The notes: generated from the sequence alone by a model not told the origin. A DNA stretch of 64,000 nt from Strix aluco (GCF_031877795.1 NC_133932.1:86085994-86149993); one strand, 5' to 3'; counted from the first letter of the stretch, positions 35,302 to 49,409 are shown. A program made the numbers and translations.

Positions 35302-36108
35302 ACTTGTGCTGTCATATTAAGGATTTTTCCTGGAAAGGTGTATTTTTGTAAATGGTTTCATTTTCTCTTATGCATAAAGGAGTGGTTTATCAACATTAAG
35401 AATGCTTGGACTTTTTGTCATTAAAATATTCTTCTTTGAAGGGAAACATATTTAAAAGTGATGGATGTTACAGGTTATGCATTCAGTTTAGAAGAAATTT
35501 TGTGATAATCAGCACTATTTTGTCCCAAAAGAAAACTCTTATACAGAGAGTATTTATTGGAATGGAAATATAAAGCTTTGATGTAAGTCTCTTTAGAAAT
35601 TGAAAAAGAGGCTAAACCAGACACAGTGGTTTGTACAGACTGCATGTTTCCAAATCTTTTTGACATGCTGTCCAGAGGAATCAACCAGACAACCAAGGGG
35701 ATTGAGAGGAGACTTCCTAAGTGATTTTAAAAAGTAATACAGTTTCTTAATTCATCAACTGTTACTAAATAAGTGTGCTCCCTCAACTGTCATGTTGGGT
35801 TTCATTCAAACACAATTCTATAGTTATAACAAACCGCAGGGCATGTATTCACAAAACCATTTAAAATGCGCTTTTTTTTTTTTTTTTTGCAGATGTTCTC
35901 TGTGTATTGTTCCACACTACAGTTTCTTTGTAATGATTGCAGAGCAGCAATACTGTTAAGAAGATAACATTTAATACCATAAGTTACATCTTTATCTTAG
36001 AAATCATCTAGTATATTAAATAGATGGACATGTCTTTCTTCTTCAAAACAAGTGCTATTATAACAACTTTCTGAATAGAAATGAGGGAACAGTACCTTTA
36101 AAGAAATT

Positions 36109-36146
<38 letters not shown>

Positions 36147-36599
36147 GTGTAAAATATGCACAAGCATTCATGTGTGCATCTCCACCTCTGTTCTCCTTCA
36201 GGTCACGTCTGAAAGCTCATTTGCCATTATGCCTCAGAAAGATTTTAAACCTGTCACTTTTTTTTTTGTGATCAGTAAATGTCCCATTTTTTTTGTGGAT
36301 TTAAACATTTATATTTAAAGGAAGTCAGTTAACATATGACAGACATGGTTCTTCCTCTCCCTGTTTCTTTCTCACTCTCAAGAACCAGCTGCATGACCTA
36401 AGAAAAGGTCCTAGATAAGGCACAAGAGATTGAATGCTCACATCTACCAATTCTCACAGTTATTTTACATTTGTACACAGTGCAGTGTTCTCTAAAATAC
36501 ATTACTCTATATCCCACCAGTCATTATGTTTTATTTCCTAGGCAAAATCTAGAGATAATTGTTTAAAGAAAAGTTCAGATTACCATTATTATCATCCTC
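35302..36599. other. AT-rich spacer with TG microsatellite
   Basis: No gene. A TG run is at 36115-36141 and a T-run at 35872-35888. The 36118-36318 frame starting MCVCVC is a product of the TG run. Confidence 0.65.
36115..36141. repeat. (TG)n microsatellite
   Basis: About 13 TG units, directly visible. Confidence 0.95.
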
Positions 36600-36639
36600 T
36601 GTAAGAGAGGAAGAAATGGGTGGAAATCTGTGTAAACAC

Positions 36640-37850
36640 TATTAAGGATGTTGAGGCTCAGGGGATGGGGCAGGAATTTGGCGCCCAACAGATTGCCACA
36701 GCTCCATTCCCCTAGGTCAACCAGTAGCAAGGCTGAGCATGTATTCCTAGTGAGTACATGCACACACAAATACACACATACAACACATGTGTATATATAC
36801 ATACATGTATGTATACATATGTATATATATATACACACAGACAGATACACTCAGCACTCAGACAAACACAAACAGCAACAACAGCCTCATCCTGTTTCGC
36901 TCTCTGGGTGATTAGGGTGAAGGGCTGTTGATGGGAAATATGTGCACGTGCATGTGCATGTGTACATATGTGCAATGTGGATCCCTCCAGCAGCTGGGCT
37001 CAGACACTGAATCCCAATTTCCCCAGTTTCTGGCACATGGACACACAAGCCCCTGAAGCCGCTGCTGGTGTAGAAGCACACATATGCCAGATCCCCCAGT
37101 AGCTGACAACGGACACTCAGTCAATTCTGTACCTCATCCTGGATCCGCCCCAGGTGCCTCACCCCTACACACACACTCACGCACACACAGACTAAAGTGT
37201 TGAGCCCAGACCCCAGAGTGTCTCCAGCAGCTGGATGGGACACCCCTGGTCCCTCCAACATCCAGCTCACCCTTAGAGATGCGCACACACTCCTGTCTCC
37301 CAGGCCACTTCATCTGCCTGCTGCCTAGACCAGCTAGATCTTCACTAGTGCTCAAACATTCATTCACACAGCTACACTCGGTCCAGTTCCTGGCACAACA
37401 GACACACAGGCCCTTGTGACCTGAACTCCCACTTCAGTTATTGGCACTTTAAATCACCTTTATCTCTCCCTTGCACCGCCTTTGGTCCTTTCCCTAAACA
37501 TCCCATAGCAAGTCTTGTGCAATACCAGAATGCTCTTCCCCCACATCCCATAATGTGTCTCATATCTTTATTCAGTGAATGCCCTCAGTTCCAAAGGTGC
37601 TCTGGAGAGCTGCTCGTCTTGACTTGATGGATTTCAAGCTTGGACATTGGGGCAAAGGATCTCCAGGGACAGCCCTTCCTCCAAGCCCTTAATTTGTGTT
37701 CCTGCCTGCCTTTGTGCCCCTGTACTCCTTTGGGCATGTGAAGATGGGCCTTTGATGGGCTGATGGCTTCTCTGATGGTCTTGACAATAGTCTGGCCAGA
37801 TATCATTTAGGCTTGTCCACCTGTCATTACCTCTCTGTGCTCCTTTCTGT
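36640..37850. repeat. GC-rich, CA-rich degenerate repeat region of unknown origin
   Basis: This stretch is much more GC-rich than its surroundings. It contains CA/TA simple repeats (36760-36850), an alternating GTGCACGTGCATGTGCATG stretch (36940-36965) and CA runs (37165-37195). It also has loosely repeated units: CCAGCAGCTGG at about 36989 and 37229, CCAGTTTCTGGCACA...GACACACA at about 37023, and CCAGTTCCTGGCACA...GACACACAGGCCC at about 37382. This suggests a degenerate minisatellite, perhaps within an endogenous retrovirus remnant. A TGGCGCCCAACA stretch at 36679-36690 resembles a lysine-tRNA primer site. No coding frame is convincing on either strand. The origin is not settled. Confidence 0.5.
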
Positions 37851-40800
37851 GTGTGCAGATGAGCTTATTTTAATATAACCTAACAAGAAATATTTTATTT
37901 ATTGGCTAGAGTCCTTTTAAAATCAACATTGTGCAAGACATTATGATGTGTGAAGACACATGTCTATTTTGTTGGTAATACTCAATTAAGCTTTTCTGAG
38001 AATATTTAATTCTGGTAGAAGGACTAGTAATCAAAGCCTGCAAGACATATACACGTTAGTAATTATATAGAGATAAGATTTCCTGTTGTCATCAGCTTCC
38101 TGCTCAGTACCTGCCTTTTTTTACTGAATGCCTATTTTTTTTACTGAATGTCTAGTTCTCTTCAGGGTGATACACTACCTTGATAGATCTTCAGAATGTT
38201 ATTAATTTCCTGTCATCAGTTTCACAACAAAGAATAAATGTCTCCCTGTAGATGATTCCTGAGGTACCAGGTAAACTGGTTGAATCTAGTATATCAGTTT
38301 CCTTTACTTCCTTTAAATACAGTTGTTGATTCACAGGGAATATAAATTTCAGTGTAAGAGCACTGTGACTTGTTTCTCAGAAGGAAGCTAGGACTTTTTT
38401 TGCAACTTTGGCTATGCAGCAATGTGGCTTTTTTTTTTTTTTTACAGGGAAATCTATATATATTTTAAGCCATGAGGAGGAATACAGTGTTCAAATCAAC
38501 TTTTTGGATCCTAGTGGAAATACAGAGACTAATCTCCACTGACTTTTTGCAAAAGAAAAACATAAATCAAACGAAAAGAACACATTGATTTGGTAGTGAA
38601 CATGAAGCCTATATTGACATCAGTTTTAAAAAAATGAAATAAACAAAATTCTAATTTAAGATGAAAAGAACTTCAAAGCTGTGGTTTTCAATAGCTGAAA
38701 CAATGTTCAGCAATTCTAGGTTAAAGTTGTATTGCATATTATATATTGCTGGTACTGTAAATTCAAATTAAAAAAAAAAAAAAGAAAAAAAGAAAAAAAG
38801 TAGAGGTATTGTTGTTCAAGCTTCCTTAATTACGCTCCCAGTCTTTTTTTCCTCCCCACATGATATATTCATAAAATCTTGGGTTTGCTTATGCTTTTGT
38901 CACAAGTGTTGTGTCTTTTGCAACAGTAGCATAACATTGAAAACACAGTATCTTTAATTTAAATTTATTTATAGAAAAGCAAAGCAGATATGCCCTCAGG
39001 ACACACTTACTTTTAGGATTCAGTTTCAGTTTCCTTTTTTTCATGACCTTATAAATCTGGCATTTCTGTCTGTCCTTTTATAAGCTATATAAGTCTTCAT
39101 GTTATGGGTAGTTTATTAGTGGGTTGTTAGATCAGAATTATTTTTTGATAAATGGATCTATTAATTCTATTTCAATACCCAGAAGTTAATATTTGTTTAT
39201 AGACCCTGTGCAACTCACCATACTTCAGATTTAAATCTCATGATTCTTGTGAGGAGAAAGGCTAGACTGCATTCCTCATATTACAATTAGCAAAAGAAAG
39301 GGATGCATAACAGGATTTATCCCAGGCTCTTTTTGTCATTGAGAGAGACACACACATTGTCTCTTCATGATGTAGACATTTACAGTAAATCAGATCAATC
39401 TGCTCTAAAAAAGAGGTTTTCTCTATTGATTATAATGAGTGATCAGGTGATGTAGACATCCTTATCATAGCTGCCTAACACTGTATGTGAGGGAACCCTC
39501 CCAGAGAACTGTTACGATTTTTCCAAGTTCACAGAAGATATCTTGCAAAGGGAATTCAGTTCAGGTCCCTCAGGTCTTATTTGTAGAAATTCTTTCCTGA
39601 GAAAAAGAATTGTCCTGATAGTCTATAAATATAGAATTTATAGGATTTGGAGGGGAAAGATTGAGGGTGTATTGTTGGGAGGTAAAAAGGTTTTCTATGT
39701 TTTTATGGTCACTTGAATTTATTTCCTCCATGTAATTAGTTTCATACCTCTGATTAGTCATTAAGTCACTGTCTTCCTGATTAATTGAACAAATGTATTT
39801 TATTAATATTTAAATAAAAATAAGGAGAAAGTACTGGCCTTAAAAATATCCATGAATTAAACTCTTCAGACTTATTTTATTTTTTTTTTTCTTCCTATTA
39901 ATGAATCTGAGTTTCTAGATTCTCTCTCTTTATTTACCATCATAAATTTTCCTTTCGGTACTAATTATCTACAAAATTTACTGGTTGCTCAAACCATTTC
40001 CATTTACCATGTTTCTAAACTATAATTGCAAAATATAGAATGTGAATATCTCTATTAAGTCTGCATTTACCTCTCAATATTTTACTGCAACCAGAGGAAA
40101 ATAAGTTATCAAAATCCAAGTGTTTCTTTGGCTTAATTCTATATAGCTTTTCATCAACTGCAATTACTGTTGTGTATGTACACTACAGACAAAATAATTT
40201 AAGATAAATATTTATCATCCAATTTGCATGACTGCACAATGATCTAGAAAACAAAGAATCGGGACTGTGGTGTTTCCCAAATGTAAAGCATTTTGGAAGA
40301 CTGACTTTTCCTGTTATTGGGGGTTTGCTTTTCTTTTTAAATAGAGTACTTCATGTGTTGAACCCAAACTTTTAAATATTGAATGTAATATTTTACAACT
40401 TTTACAAAATAAATTCAGGCAAAATACATTCTGTGAATGCAATATCATATGTATTACTTCATAATTATATTCTGAGTTGAACAGTTAAGGCTGGTTCAAT
40501 GTATAAAGCTCAGCTAAAGCACTGAGCTTGTCTTAAATCAAGAGTCTCTTATCTTAAGGATAATGAAACCAAATATTTTACATTAAAGCTTTAAGTATCT
40601 CAATATATTTATCCCAAACTACAGCTTTGGAGAGAAGGAATGTATGTATATGTATACATAACTCCAAGCTTTTATAGATACAAATGTATAGATACATCCA
40701 ATTTTTTCTTCTCTCTCCCGAAGCTATATCACTACATTTCATGTTGTTGTTGTATCACATATAATAGATACTATTTGATTCTAGTTTAAGCATTACAAAA

Positions 40801-42974
40801 AACGGAAAATAGAAAATATAGATATGTCTATTAAAAAAAAAATAATGTAAAGAAAACAGCCTATGACACACAAACAGGATGAAAGTAGCAATGCTATTAA
40901 AAAGATCTGGAACCTAGGACCATATATTTAAATTAATTACCCATAAGAGGAGCATATAAATAACAAATTATTAGAATATGTTTATTAGAAATGGTGTACT
41001 ATTTTCTCCTTTTTGCGTATTATTATCCCAGCTACCTATACAGTGAATGTAATCTATAATATTTGTATAACAGGGCAAATCATGCATTTATATTTACAAT
41101 GTTGTAACTGCTCTGACTAATTCAGGCAAGATCAAAAAGTAAAACCACACACAGAAATAAAGTGAGGCCAAATTGAGAGGAAAAGTGCATAAAGATTCTG
41201 TTTTCCCCTTTTTGTGTAGAAGTACATTTGTTACTCTTCAGAACAGTTCCCTGTCTATGGACAGGTGAGGAAAACTGAACCAGTCAAAACTGGAAGGAAA
41301 AAAAAAAACAAAAAACCAACAAATGACATATGTACCTACTCTAAGTTCTGAGTGATCCACAGGAAAATCACCACATAGTAATTGACACCTGAAACTTTAT
41401 ATATTTCTAGTAAATTATCTGAACTTCTCTAAGTGAAAACACAGTGCAAAAACTACAGGTTGTGAGCCAAGAACAGCAAAGTTACTAATGCTTCAGTGGC
41501 TGAAGGTGGTCTGCGGGGCATGGTACAGGGACATTCATTTCGCACGTCATAGCATTGTCTATGCTTCAGTAAGCAGGGAATGTGTAACTTTGAAAAGCAA
41601 TTTAGGATATTTTACAGTGTTATGTAATTCTGTTTAACCTATTGGCTTTCACCCTGCATATCTTTTATTGTTTTTGCCTCTCTCACATCTATCAAGATTC
41701 CAAGCTTCTTCCTCCAGACTACCAGATGCAAGACTTACACAAACAAAATAATCTTTTTAATACAAAAAAATAAAACATAATAAGGTATATTTTTATGCAA
41801 ATCAGATGACTTGAAAGTCAGAACAAGGGAGAATACAGAAAGAATGATAGCATGTGTAGATAAAAATTGTAAAAGAAATATAGGCACACACCAGGTAAAT
41901 CTATTATGACAACATGGAAATCTGACCAAAAAATACCCATGTTTAAAATTTTATCTCCACAATGGTTCTGTGCAAGTGTGTCAATTGGCAAAAGAAATAT
42001 TTATTCTTCATCTGGAGGAGATAATTTTCAAATATACTCAGTCCTGCATAGATTGTAACACAGTGACAGGGGAGCTAACTTAAAACTATTTTCCTGGTCT
42101 TTGAAAGAAAGCATGTACTAAGAAAAAGTAAATACAAAATTTTGCAGTAATCTATGTGTAGTCCCACCAAATAATTAACCTACTAACAGCATGTAAGATA
42201 TTCCAGTCTATGGACACACACTCATACTAGGCATACACACAGGGTCAAACACATGAAGTGGCATTCATGGTATATTCACTTGGGGCTGATGCTACTAACA
42301 AAGGAAATATTGTAATTAATGCCTATAATTATATGTATATTGAAACTTAAGTAATCACATGTATGTTTTGAACTTCAATCTTCTGTAATGTAAAGAGCGT
42401 AGAAATATAGAAAACTCCCACTAGGATTGTAGCCACAGTGTATTCTAAAAAAAATAATTTCAGAAGGATGTTCCTCCTTTATCTACTTTGTCTTCCTTCC
42501 ACTAGTTCCCCATGAATTAGTAATTTTGTTATTATTAAGTTTTATAATCATTGAAGATGGAGTCAGCTTTAGACTAGAGAGACACAAATTTAAATGTCTA
42601 AATGCAGTTGTCTGTTTAACCACCCTTCATGTTCAATGAAGATCTAGACAACAAAGCCCGTGGAGTCCAGAGACTAGTCTGTCAATCAAATGTCGGTGCC
42701 TACTTTAACATGACATATCTCTCTAGCCTCTACTTCTTGAATTGGCTGACTCTCCCCTAACTGTAAAGTAAGCCTAGACAGTTCTCAAAGCTGAGTATCT
42801 TCACTACTAGATTACTAGTTACAGAATTCCTCTTTCACTGGTACAATGAATTTTAAATTCTCTTCTGCCCATAGAACAACTTCAGCAGCAAGTGTGAAGA
42901 AGCTCACTGTGTTATGAGGTTTTCATGACAAAACTCACAAAATCTACACTGTTGTTCAGGAAAGATGAGAGAGA
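37851..42974. other. AT-rich intergenic region, no gene seen
   Basis: Long AT-rich stretch without a supported gene. Visible items are A/G-rich runs at 38769-38801 and a short duplicated TTTTTTACTGAATG(C/T)CTA unit at 38115-38153. A GA run at 42967-42982 lies just before the old CR1. Open frames are at most 64 codons. Confidence 0.6.
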
Positions 42975-42982
42975 GAGAGAGA
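42967..42982. repeat. Short (GA)n run
   Basis: GAGAGAGAGAGAGAGA, directly visible. Confidence 0.85.
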
Positions 42983-42989
42983 GTCTAGA

Positions 42990-43200
42990 GATGTCCATAA
43001 TGACTTGGCTTGTTTAGACTGAAGAAGAGAACACTGAAGAGGAAATGTGTTAATAATCCTTAAATAGATCAAAAGATACTGCAGTGACAAGCAGATCAGT
43101 ATGTCCTCCAGGCTGTTGTAGAGAAAGGAGGAAACAATTGAAGTGAAGCATGAATGGGCAGTTCAGCTTTAAATTGTTGCTTTGACCAATGGCTTGAACG
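42990..43200 (+). mobile_element. Possible ancient CR1 fragment
   Basis: It contains GGCTTGTTTAGACTGAAGAAGAGAACACTGAAG, then TTAATAATCCTTAAATA..., TCCTCCAGGCTGTTGTAGAG and AGGAGGAAACAATTGAAG. This is the order of the CR1 region just after the RT ("GGCTTGTTTAGCCTGGAGAAGAG" type). Divergence is high and the boundaries are approximate. Confidence 0.5.
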
Positions 43201-46200
43201 ACTTGAATTTAACCTTAGCATTACCATGAATTTTTAATCACTTGAATTGGTGGGGATAGGTTGAGTTTTAGTCTCTGCATTGACTACATTTATCTGGAGC
43301 TGAATTCCTTACTAAATCTATCTTAAAAGGGAAAAAAAATAAGAAAAAAAGAAATAGTGTAGTCTTATGGAATAAGTATTTCTTTCCACAACAGAACTTC
43401 AGAACTTGAATGTCTACTGTCTGTTTGGACCTCCTACATTCTTAAAACAGCAATGTTATATTGTCATTAAAATTTAAAGACTAACTGAAGTTAGCATAAA
43501 TCATAAACTACATCTACCATTTTCCCTCTCTCTGTATGTTTCATCCCCTATATATTCATAACTTCTGTAACAGGATATTCTAGTCAATATGGTTCCCAAT
43601 GCAGTCAGAACAAATACTTTCCCACAGAATACGGGAATATATGTTATGATCTCACCTGTTTGTCATAGGCATATTCTGATTTGTCCCTTGCCTTGCGTGT
43701 TGCTCTTGGTCTACCTGTACAGACACAATCTGTCTCTTGAATTAAATTTAGAAACAGTTGTTCAATTTTTCAGAGACCTTAGTATTACTAAATACATTTT
43801 GTCATCTCATTTACATCATTTTGCATGGTGTTTGTTGTCAAATACATGCCTAAGATTTTCTGAACCATTCTATCCTACAGAAAAACTGTCAGCATCAACA
43901 AAGTTATCTGTGCTAAGACACAGATGCCCATATTAAGAAGTAAATGCTCTTCTTATTCTGCAGAATACAAAACAATTTAATCACATTCCCCCATCTTATT
44001 GATATATGGACATCAATGCATTTTTTTCCCACAAGAACCACTGCAATGGTCATTCTTGTTTCGAAATAAATACTGCATTTTAGTTACAGAAAGGATTTCT
44101 TCATTACACTTTGGCATATACAGGCACAATAATGATATTTACAGTAGTTTTGCTATAGACATTAGGAACTTTAACAAATGTTGCACCACGATACAGTGAA
44201 AATATGTCTAGCTTTTACATAAATATGTGTAATATAACATTGAATAAATATGTATTCCATTACATTTATGTAAATGGATCTTTTAAATGTTAGAAGCTTC
44301 ACAAATGTCTATATTTGAGGTTCTGGAATATGCAGCAAAGTTACTATTTAAAACTTCCTTTTTAATTAGTGTTAAAGCTAAAATTGAAAATAGAGGAAAA
44401 AAAAATACCTGAGAAAGTATAGTTTTGTGAGTTTTTCACACTGACTACACATAAGTAACATATAGTTCAAATAAAAAGCCATCTAAGTTAAAACTAAAAT
44501 TCTGAATCTGTGCTTTGCATTCACATAGATGAACAAAGTAAAATATATACGGATTATTTTTGATTATTGAAAGGATGGTCATCATCTGCACTGCATTTTC
44601 ACTTCAAGACTCTTATCTTTTTGTTGTAGGCATGTAACAAGATGCCCCTACAGGTGCCTCATTCCAATAATTTCCAAGCTTTCATGTCAGATCTTTCACT
44701 GGTGCACTGAACAAAATACCTAACACATACCAAATATCTCCTTAGTGGTAGGCATGACTACACTATTTTTATTTTATAGCTACATGATATGATTTGCCTA
44801 AGAGGCCTCAAAAAGCCAGAGGTTCTTCTGCTTTAGCAATCACCAGATGGTTGAATAAAACAGAAAAAAAAAAGTCTAATTATGCATTGAAGTTTGTATT
44901 AGAATTTGAATTAATGTATTCAAAAACTGTCTGCTCTGGACTCAACTTTAAAAGGTAAAAAGGCCAAATTGTGACAAGGTTGAGTACTTTCTTTGGAATG
45001 CTGACATTCTTTATTTAAGAGGAAAGGCTTAAGCATCTAGTGGGCATGGACCCCAAATTAGAAATGGATTAATTGTAGAAGTTAGCTATTTAATCTACAT
45101 AAGCTTTCCTGGATATTTTCCAAAGTCAGTGGAGAGTGATAAGCCCTTTAGCACATTCTTTAACAGTGAAATGAATTACGCCTACATATTATGTCTTACT
45201 TTTGAAGGCTTATACCTAGTAAAATGAACCTTACCTTTTCTGATCCATTACTCAGCTGTATCCAACTCTATAACATATGCTGTGGCAGTTATATGTATTT
45301 GTACAATACGCGTAAAAATATGAGTTAGATTGTAAAAGGAATATTGGTGCCTTTGTGCTTGGTGGTATCCTTAGAAGGGGATTGAGCACTCTGTGTCAGA
45401 AACCAAGGATCTCTAGACAGTGCACATGGAGAGGAAAAGGCCTGAAAAATGACATCCAGTGTTACCAGCACATTGATGTAGAGAGTAAAGTGCTGAGCAG
45501 CAGAATGTCTCATATATGATGCCACACTGGAGATTGCTAATTCTAGAGTGAAAATAGATATGTGAAACCACTCTTTCAGAAAGCACTGGTTATTTTTGAA
45601 AATAATTTGTTAGCTCTTGTGTCTGTATCACAGAAAATCAGTGCTGAATTTATTTTACTATATGAATTCACACACATTTGCTATCTTTGTAGGAGTGCCA
45701 TAGCTCCAAACTTAGAAGTTTTTTCTAATTCTAGCACACTTTACTCTTCTCCTGCTTAAGATGGGCTATTAGGCAGTAAATAATTTTAAATTACCTGATT
45801 AAGAAGAGAACATTCAAAAGCCAGCAGGGTGTTTTGGGAAACGGAGCTGAAGGAAATGGTTGGGACTGCTCACAGTCTCGTTGAAAGTTGCTTATATTAA
45901 AACTCATTAAAAAATAAAACTAATAGAATAAATTATTGGAATAAGTATGGGAAATAAAGGTTTTTAATCTCTGCTTAAATGTCATAACTGTAAGCTAAAA
46001 AGACACATTTACATTTCCTTTTTCTGGCCCAGTAAATCTTGACATATTCTGCTAATACAACAGGTTCTTTAGAGAGAAGGAAAGTGTTACTACCCTCTCT
46101 TCTACCAACTGACAGCCTCCAGTTCAGTGCTTAAGAGACTGTCATGAGGATGAGAAATGTACATTTGCAAGCCTTCATGCATGGAGGGAAACTGAAGCTC

Positions 46201-49200
46201 AGGTTTTCATTGTACAAATAGATACTTCAACATGTCAGGTTTGTTTAAAGGCACTTCACAATCTTTCATCAAAAGCATTTTAGAAGTATACACCTTCCCC
46301 AACTACTTTTTGTGTGTTATTTCTTCTGTTGGGTTTTTCAATAGCAATTGGGCAGATGCTAAGCTGTTCAGGATTTTTAACTTGGAAAAATTTAGCAATA
46401 GTAACTGTAGGGTTTGAGTGAGTATAATCTTTCTCTTCAGTAACAGATGAGTAGGCATTAAAATTTTAGATTTAGGTACCTACTTTCTGTTTAAATATTT
46501 GTTATCATCTGGCTTTTCCATTTCCAAAGTAAGGAAGACCTGGCCCCAAGAGTAAACAGAATTTGGGGATTCATAAGGCCATGTAATTTTACCACTTCAT
46601 ACCAAGGAGATTTTTGTTTTTGAAAACAACATTCACCAGCAAAGTAAATGCAACTCATATAAAAAATTCAGTTACATTTCTCTTCCATTTGCCTCAGGAA
46701 GAAGTGAATAAGGTTTTCATTTTGTTTTGGTTTTGATAGTTTGTTATTTTTTAAAAGGTTGAATTGTACTTTTTGTATAGACCTGTATTGGAAACCATTC
46801 AAATACTAAGTCAGACAGAACTTGGGGAAAGATTGTGCTCCAGGGAGAGGTGAGTGAAAGTAGTTGAACTATGTCACTGCTTCGTTCAGTCTTTGAGCCT
46901 TTAGTTCCTTGGTTTGAAGAACTGTCTTTTTAACAGGCTTGGGAGAGAGTCAGAGAAGATCTCTTCTTGGTATACTGAAGAGAAGATCTCTTCTTGGTAT
47001 AATAGAGACAGGAAGTAAGAAAACATCTTTCCTGAAAGTCAACATATAGAAAGAAAGAGGAAAGATACTGTGAAAAATGAAAATCCACGGTGACAATTTA
47101 ATCAGAAGGGTTCCAATACATATGAATATCAGTTCTAGATAATTCATGGAGCTAGTACTTAGGAGATTCAGAATACCTTCCCACATATTTGTGACCTTGA
47201 ACAAGCTACTTAATATTATTACACTTTGAATTCCTATTTGGCAAATGGGTATATTATTAGACACTTAAGTTTCCTTTCGTTCATCTTCTACTTCCCCTTT
47301 CCTGCTCCTTTTCCTGCTTTGCTTCCTGATAATTATATTATTTTATCCTTTTTGTGTAGTATGAGTTTGTACAGAATTTATTAAAGGGACAGATCACATA
47401 TCTGTCACAGACATAGATTTTACCATAATATGAGTAATATTAACCTTGTTCATAAATACCACAATCCTATCTCACTGGGTGACTATCTGAAATATTTTCC
47501 TGCATTAAATATCTCTGACTCTATCTTTTATGTATTTTAGTTTATGATGTAGCAATTATTTTTTATATATCTTTTATTATCTATTTTCTGTATATTCTCT
47601 ATTTTCTGTGATTTCAAAACACATACGTAAAATACAGAGCTTTTCCTAGAACAGTGATAAAGTTCTCTTCAAAGCTTTACAGACCTTTGGTTGAACCTGA
47701 TTTGAGTTGTTAACAAGGCTCCAAAACAGCAAGTTCTGTATGATTCTGTTTGACAATTTAGTATTGCATTTAGCAACTATAGCACAATAAAAATGTTTGC
47801 AGTCAGCCTGCTGTTGTATTCATACATTAGCTACTGATAAACTCTCTAATAAAGGTATAAAATGATAGTTTGCTAGTGTTAGAGAGGTCCACATTTTTTT
47901 AAAAAAGCACTTTAGATGTACCTGCAAAATGTGTGAATATAGTTTTGACATAAGTACATTAAAATAGAATTCAACACATTCTTCTGCATACATTTTAAAT
48001 GAACATTCATTTTTCTGATCCATAAGAATTAGGGAAGATGCAACTGTGCTTCTTTCTAACCACTGTTCAGCTACCGCCTTGAGCTGCTTTAACTTCTTCG
48101 CTTGAGAGACCGTTAGAGCTGTGCAGTTCTGCCTTGGGGCTTCCTGGGGTTCAGAAGACATTTCTGCACTGGCCTGGGCTCCTCACATTCTGACCTCCTG
48201 CAGCCAGCTCCTACACTGCTGTACCAGATGGGTTTCCTGCAAGCAGGGACTTGCTTCCCTGAGGAAAACGGAGATGGAAAAATATGGGATATGTCTTAAC
48301 AATGGTCTGCACTTGGCTTTGGCTGAGCTGTTGGATTTGGTCTTGATCTGACCAGTGTCAGTGATAACTGTGTCTGTTTCAAAAGACAACTATTCCTTTG
48401 TATGGACAACACTGTTATGTGCAGAAACTTACTGCTGGCAGCAACAACAGAGCAAAACAACAAAGGTAAAAAAATAAATGATGCAATTATTGTCATCATG
48501 CACATAAAATTTCTTGTTCTGTACAAAACCAGATTTGCTTAAAATCAATAGTAAAAATCTTGACTAAAAAAGTAAAAATAAGCAATACTTTTATGTGGAA
48601 ATGCAATGGAAAATGTGAAGCATTTAGCAAAAGGAGTATGTCATACATAATCATGAAAATGCATAAAATTAAGTGCTCCTGCTTACAGTTAGGTGCAAAC
48701 CCTTCTTGGTCTCTTCTATACTAAAAGCTCCTTGAATTGTCTCTGATCTATTTGACAAAATAAATCAGACTATGAACAGATTAAAGTTAACCAGATTTAT
48801 TCCTCAGCCTAGAAATGTTTAATTAGTGTTGACAGTCTTGCCCTGAGTGGTTAAAGCTTGAAAAGTACAGCAAACTACATTCTGATCCTGAATATATCTG
48901 CTTTGTGTTTTCAAGATGAGCATATTTTGCTCAAAGAACTCTTATTTGTTACACTGAATTGAAGAGTTGCAATCTTTTATTACAGAAGGTTTAATGAGAA
49001 GTCATTAATACAGGTGATTATAAACATGTCAGATAGATACCCAACAAAAGCTATTTTAAAAGGCCTGAATACTGCACTGATTATCACATATATCCGAACT
49101 TTACTGAGACTTTAACTAGATTGTTTTTTCATAGCCAATTTCATAAATTATTTTTCAGAAAATTGCAGTGATATGATAGAAAAATGGCAATCGTTATTGT

Positions 49201-49409
49201 GTACCCACAGAAGCACTGAAAACTGTGACTGAAGATCCAAGCTGGTAACACCTTTTTTTTCCTGATGGATATTAAAATTCTCATAGCATGACATAGATTT
49301 AACATAACTACTTGGAGGTGAAAAAAACCCACATTTTGGGCCAAGCCCATGATATTAATATTATTTAATGAAAAATAATTTATTACAGCTTTGGAGTAGT
49401 TACTGAACT
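43201..49409. other. AT-rich intergenic region, no confident gene
   Basis: No gene is assigned. The one patch that differs is 48055-48345, which is richer in GC and has overlapping frames on the - strand (see findings). A tandem duplication of about 25 bases lies at 46953-47000. Other frames, such as 43589-43936 (115 codons), have no domain and no conserved-looking motif, so I treat them as chance. Confidence 0.55.
46953..47000. repeat. Tandem duplication of a ~25-base unit
   Basis: AGAGAAGATCTCTTCTTGGT occurs twice in direct order, separated by ATACTGA, with the second copy followed by ATAATAG. Directly visible. Confidence 0.9.

Noticed and set aside
36118..36318. 66-codon frame starting MCVCVC, cysteine-rich small protein candidate
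   Set aside because: The Cys/Val repeat is simply a translated TG microsatellite.
43589..43936. 115-codon + strand frame
   Set aside because: No motif, no neighbouring splice or start features of note, and AT-rich codon use like the background.
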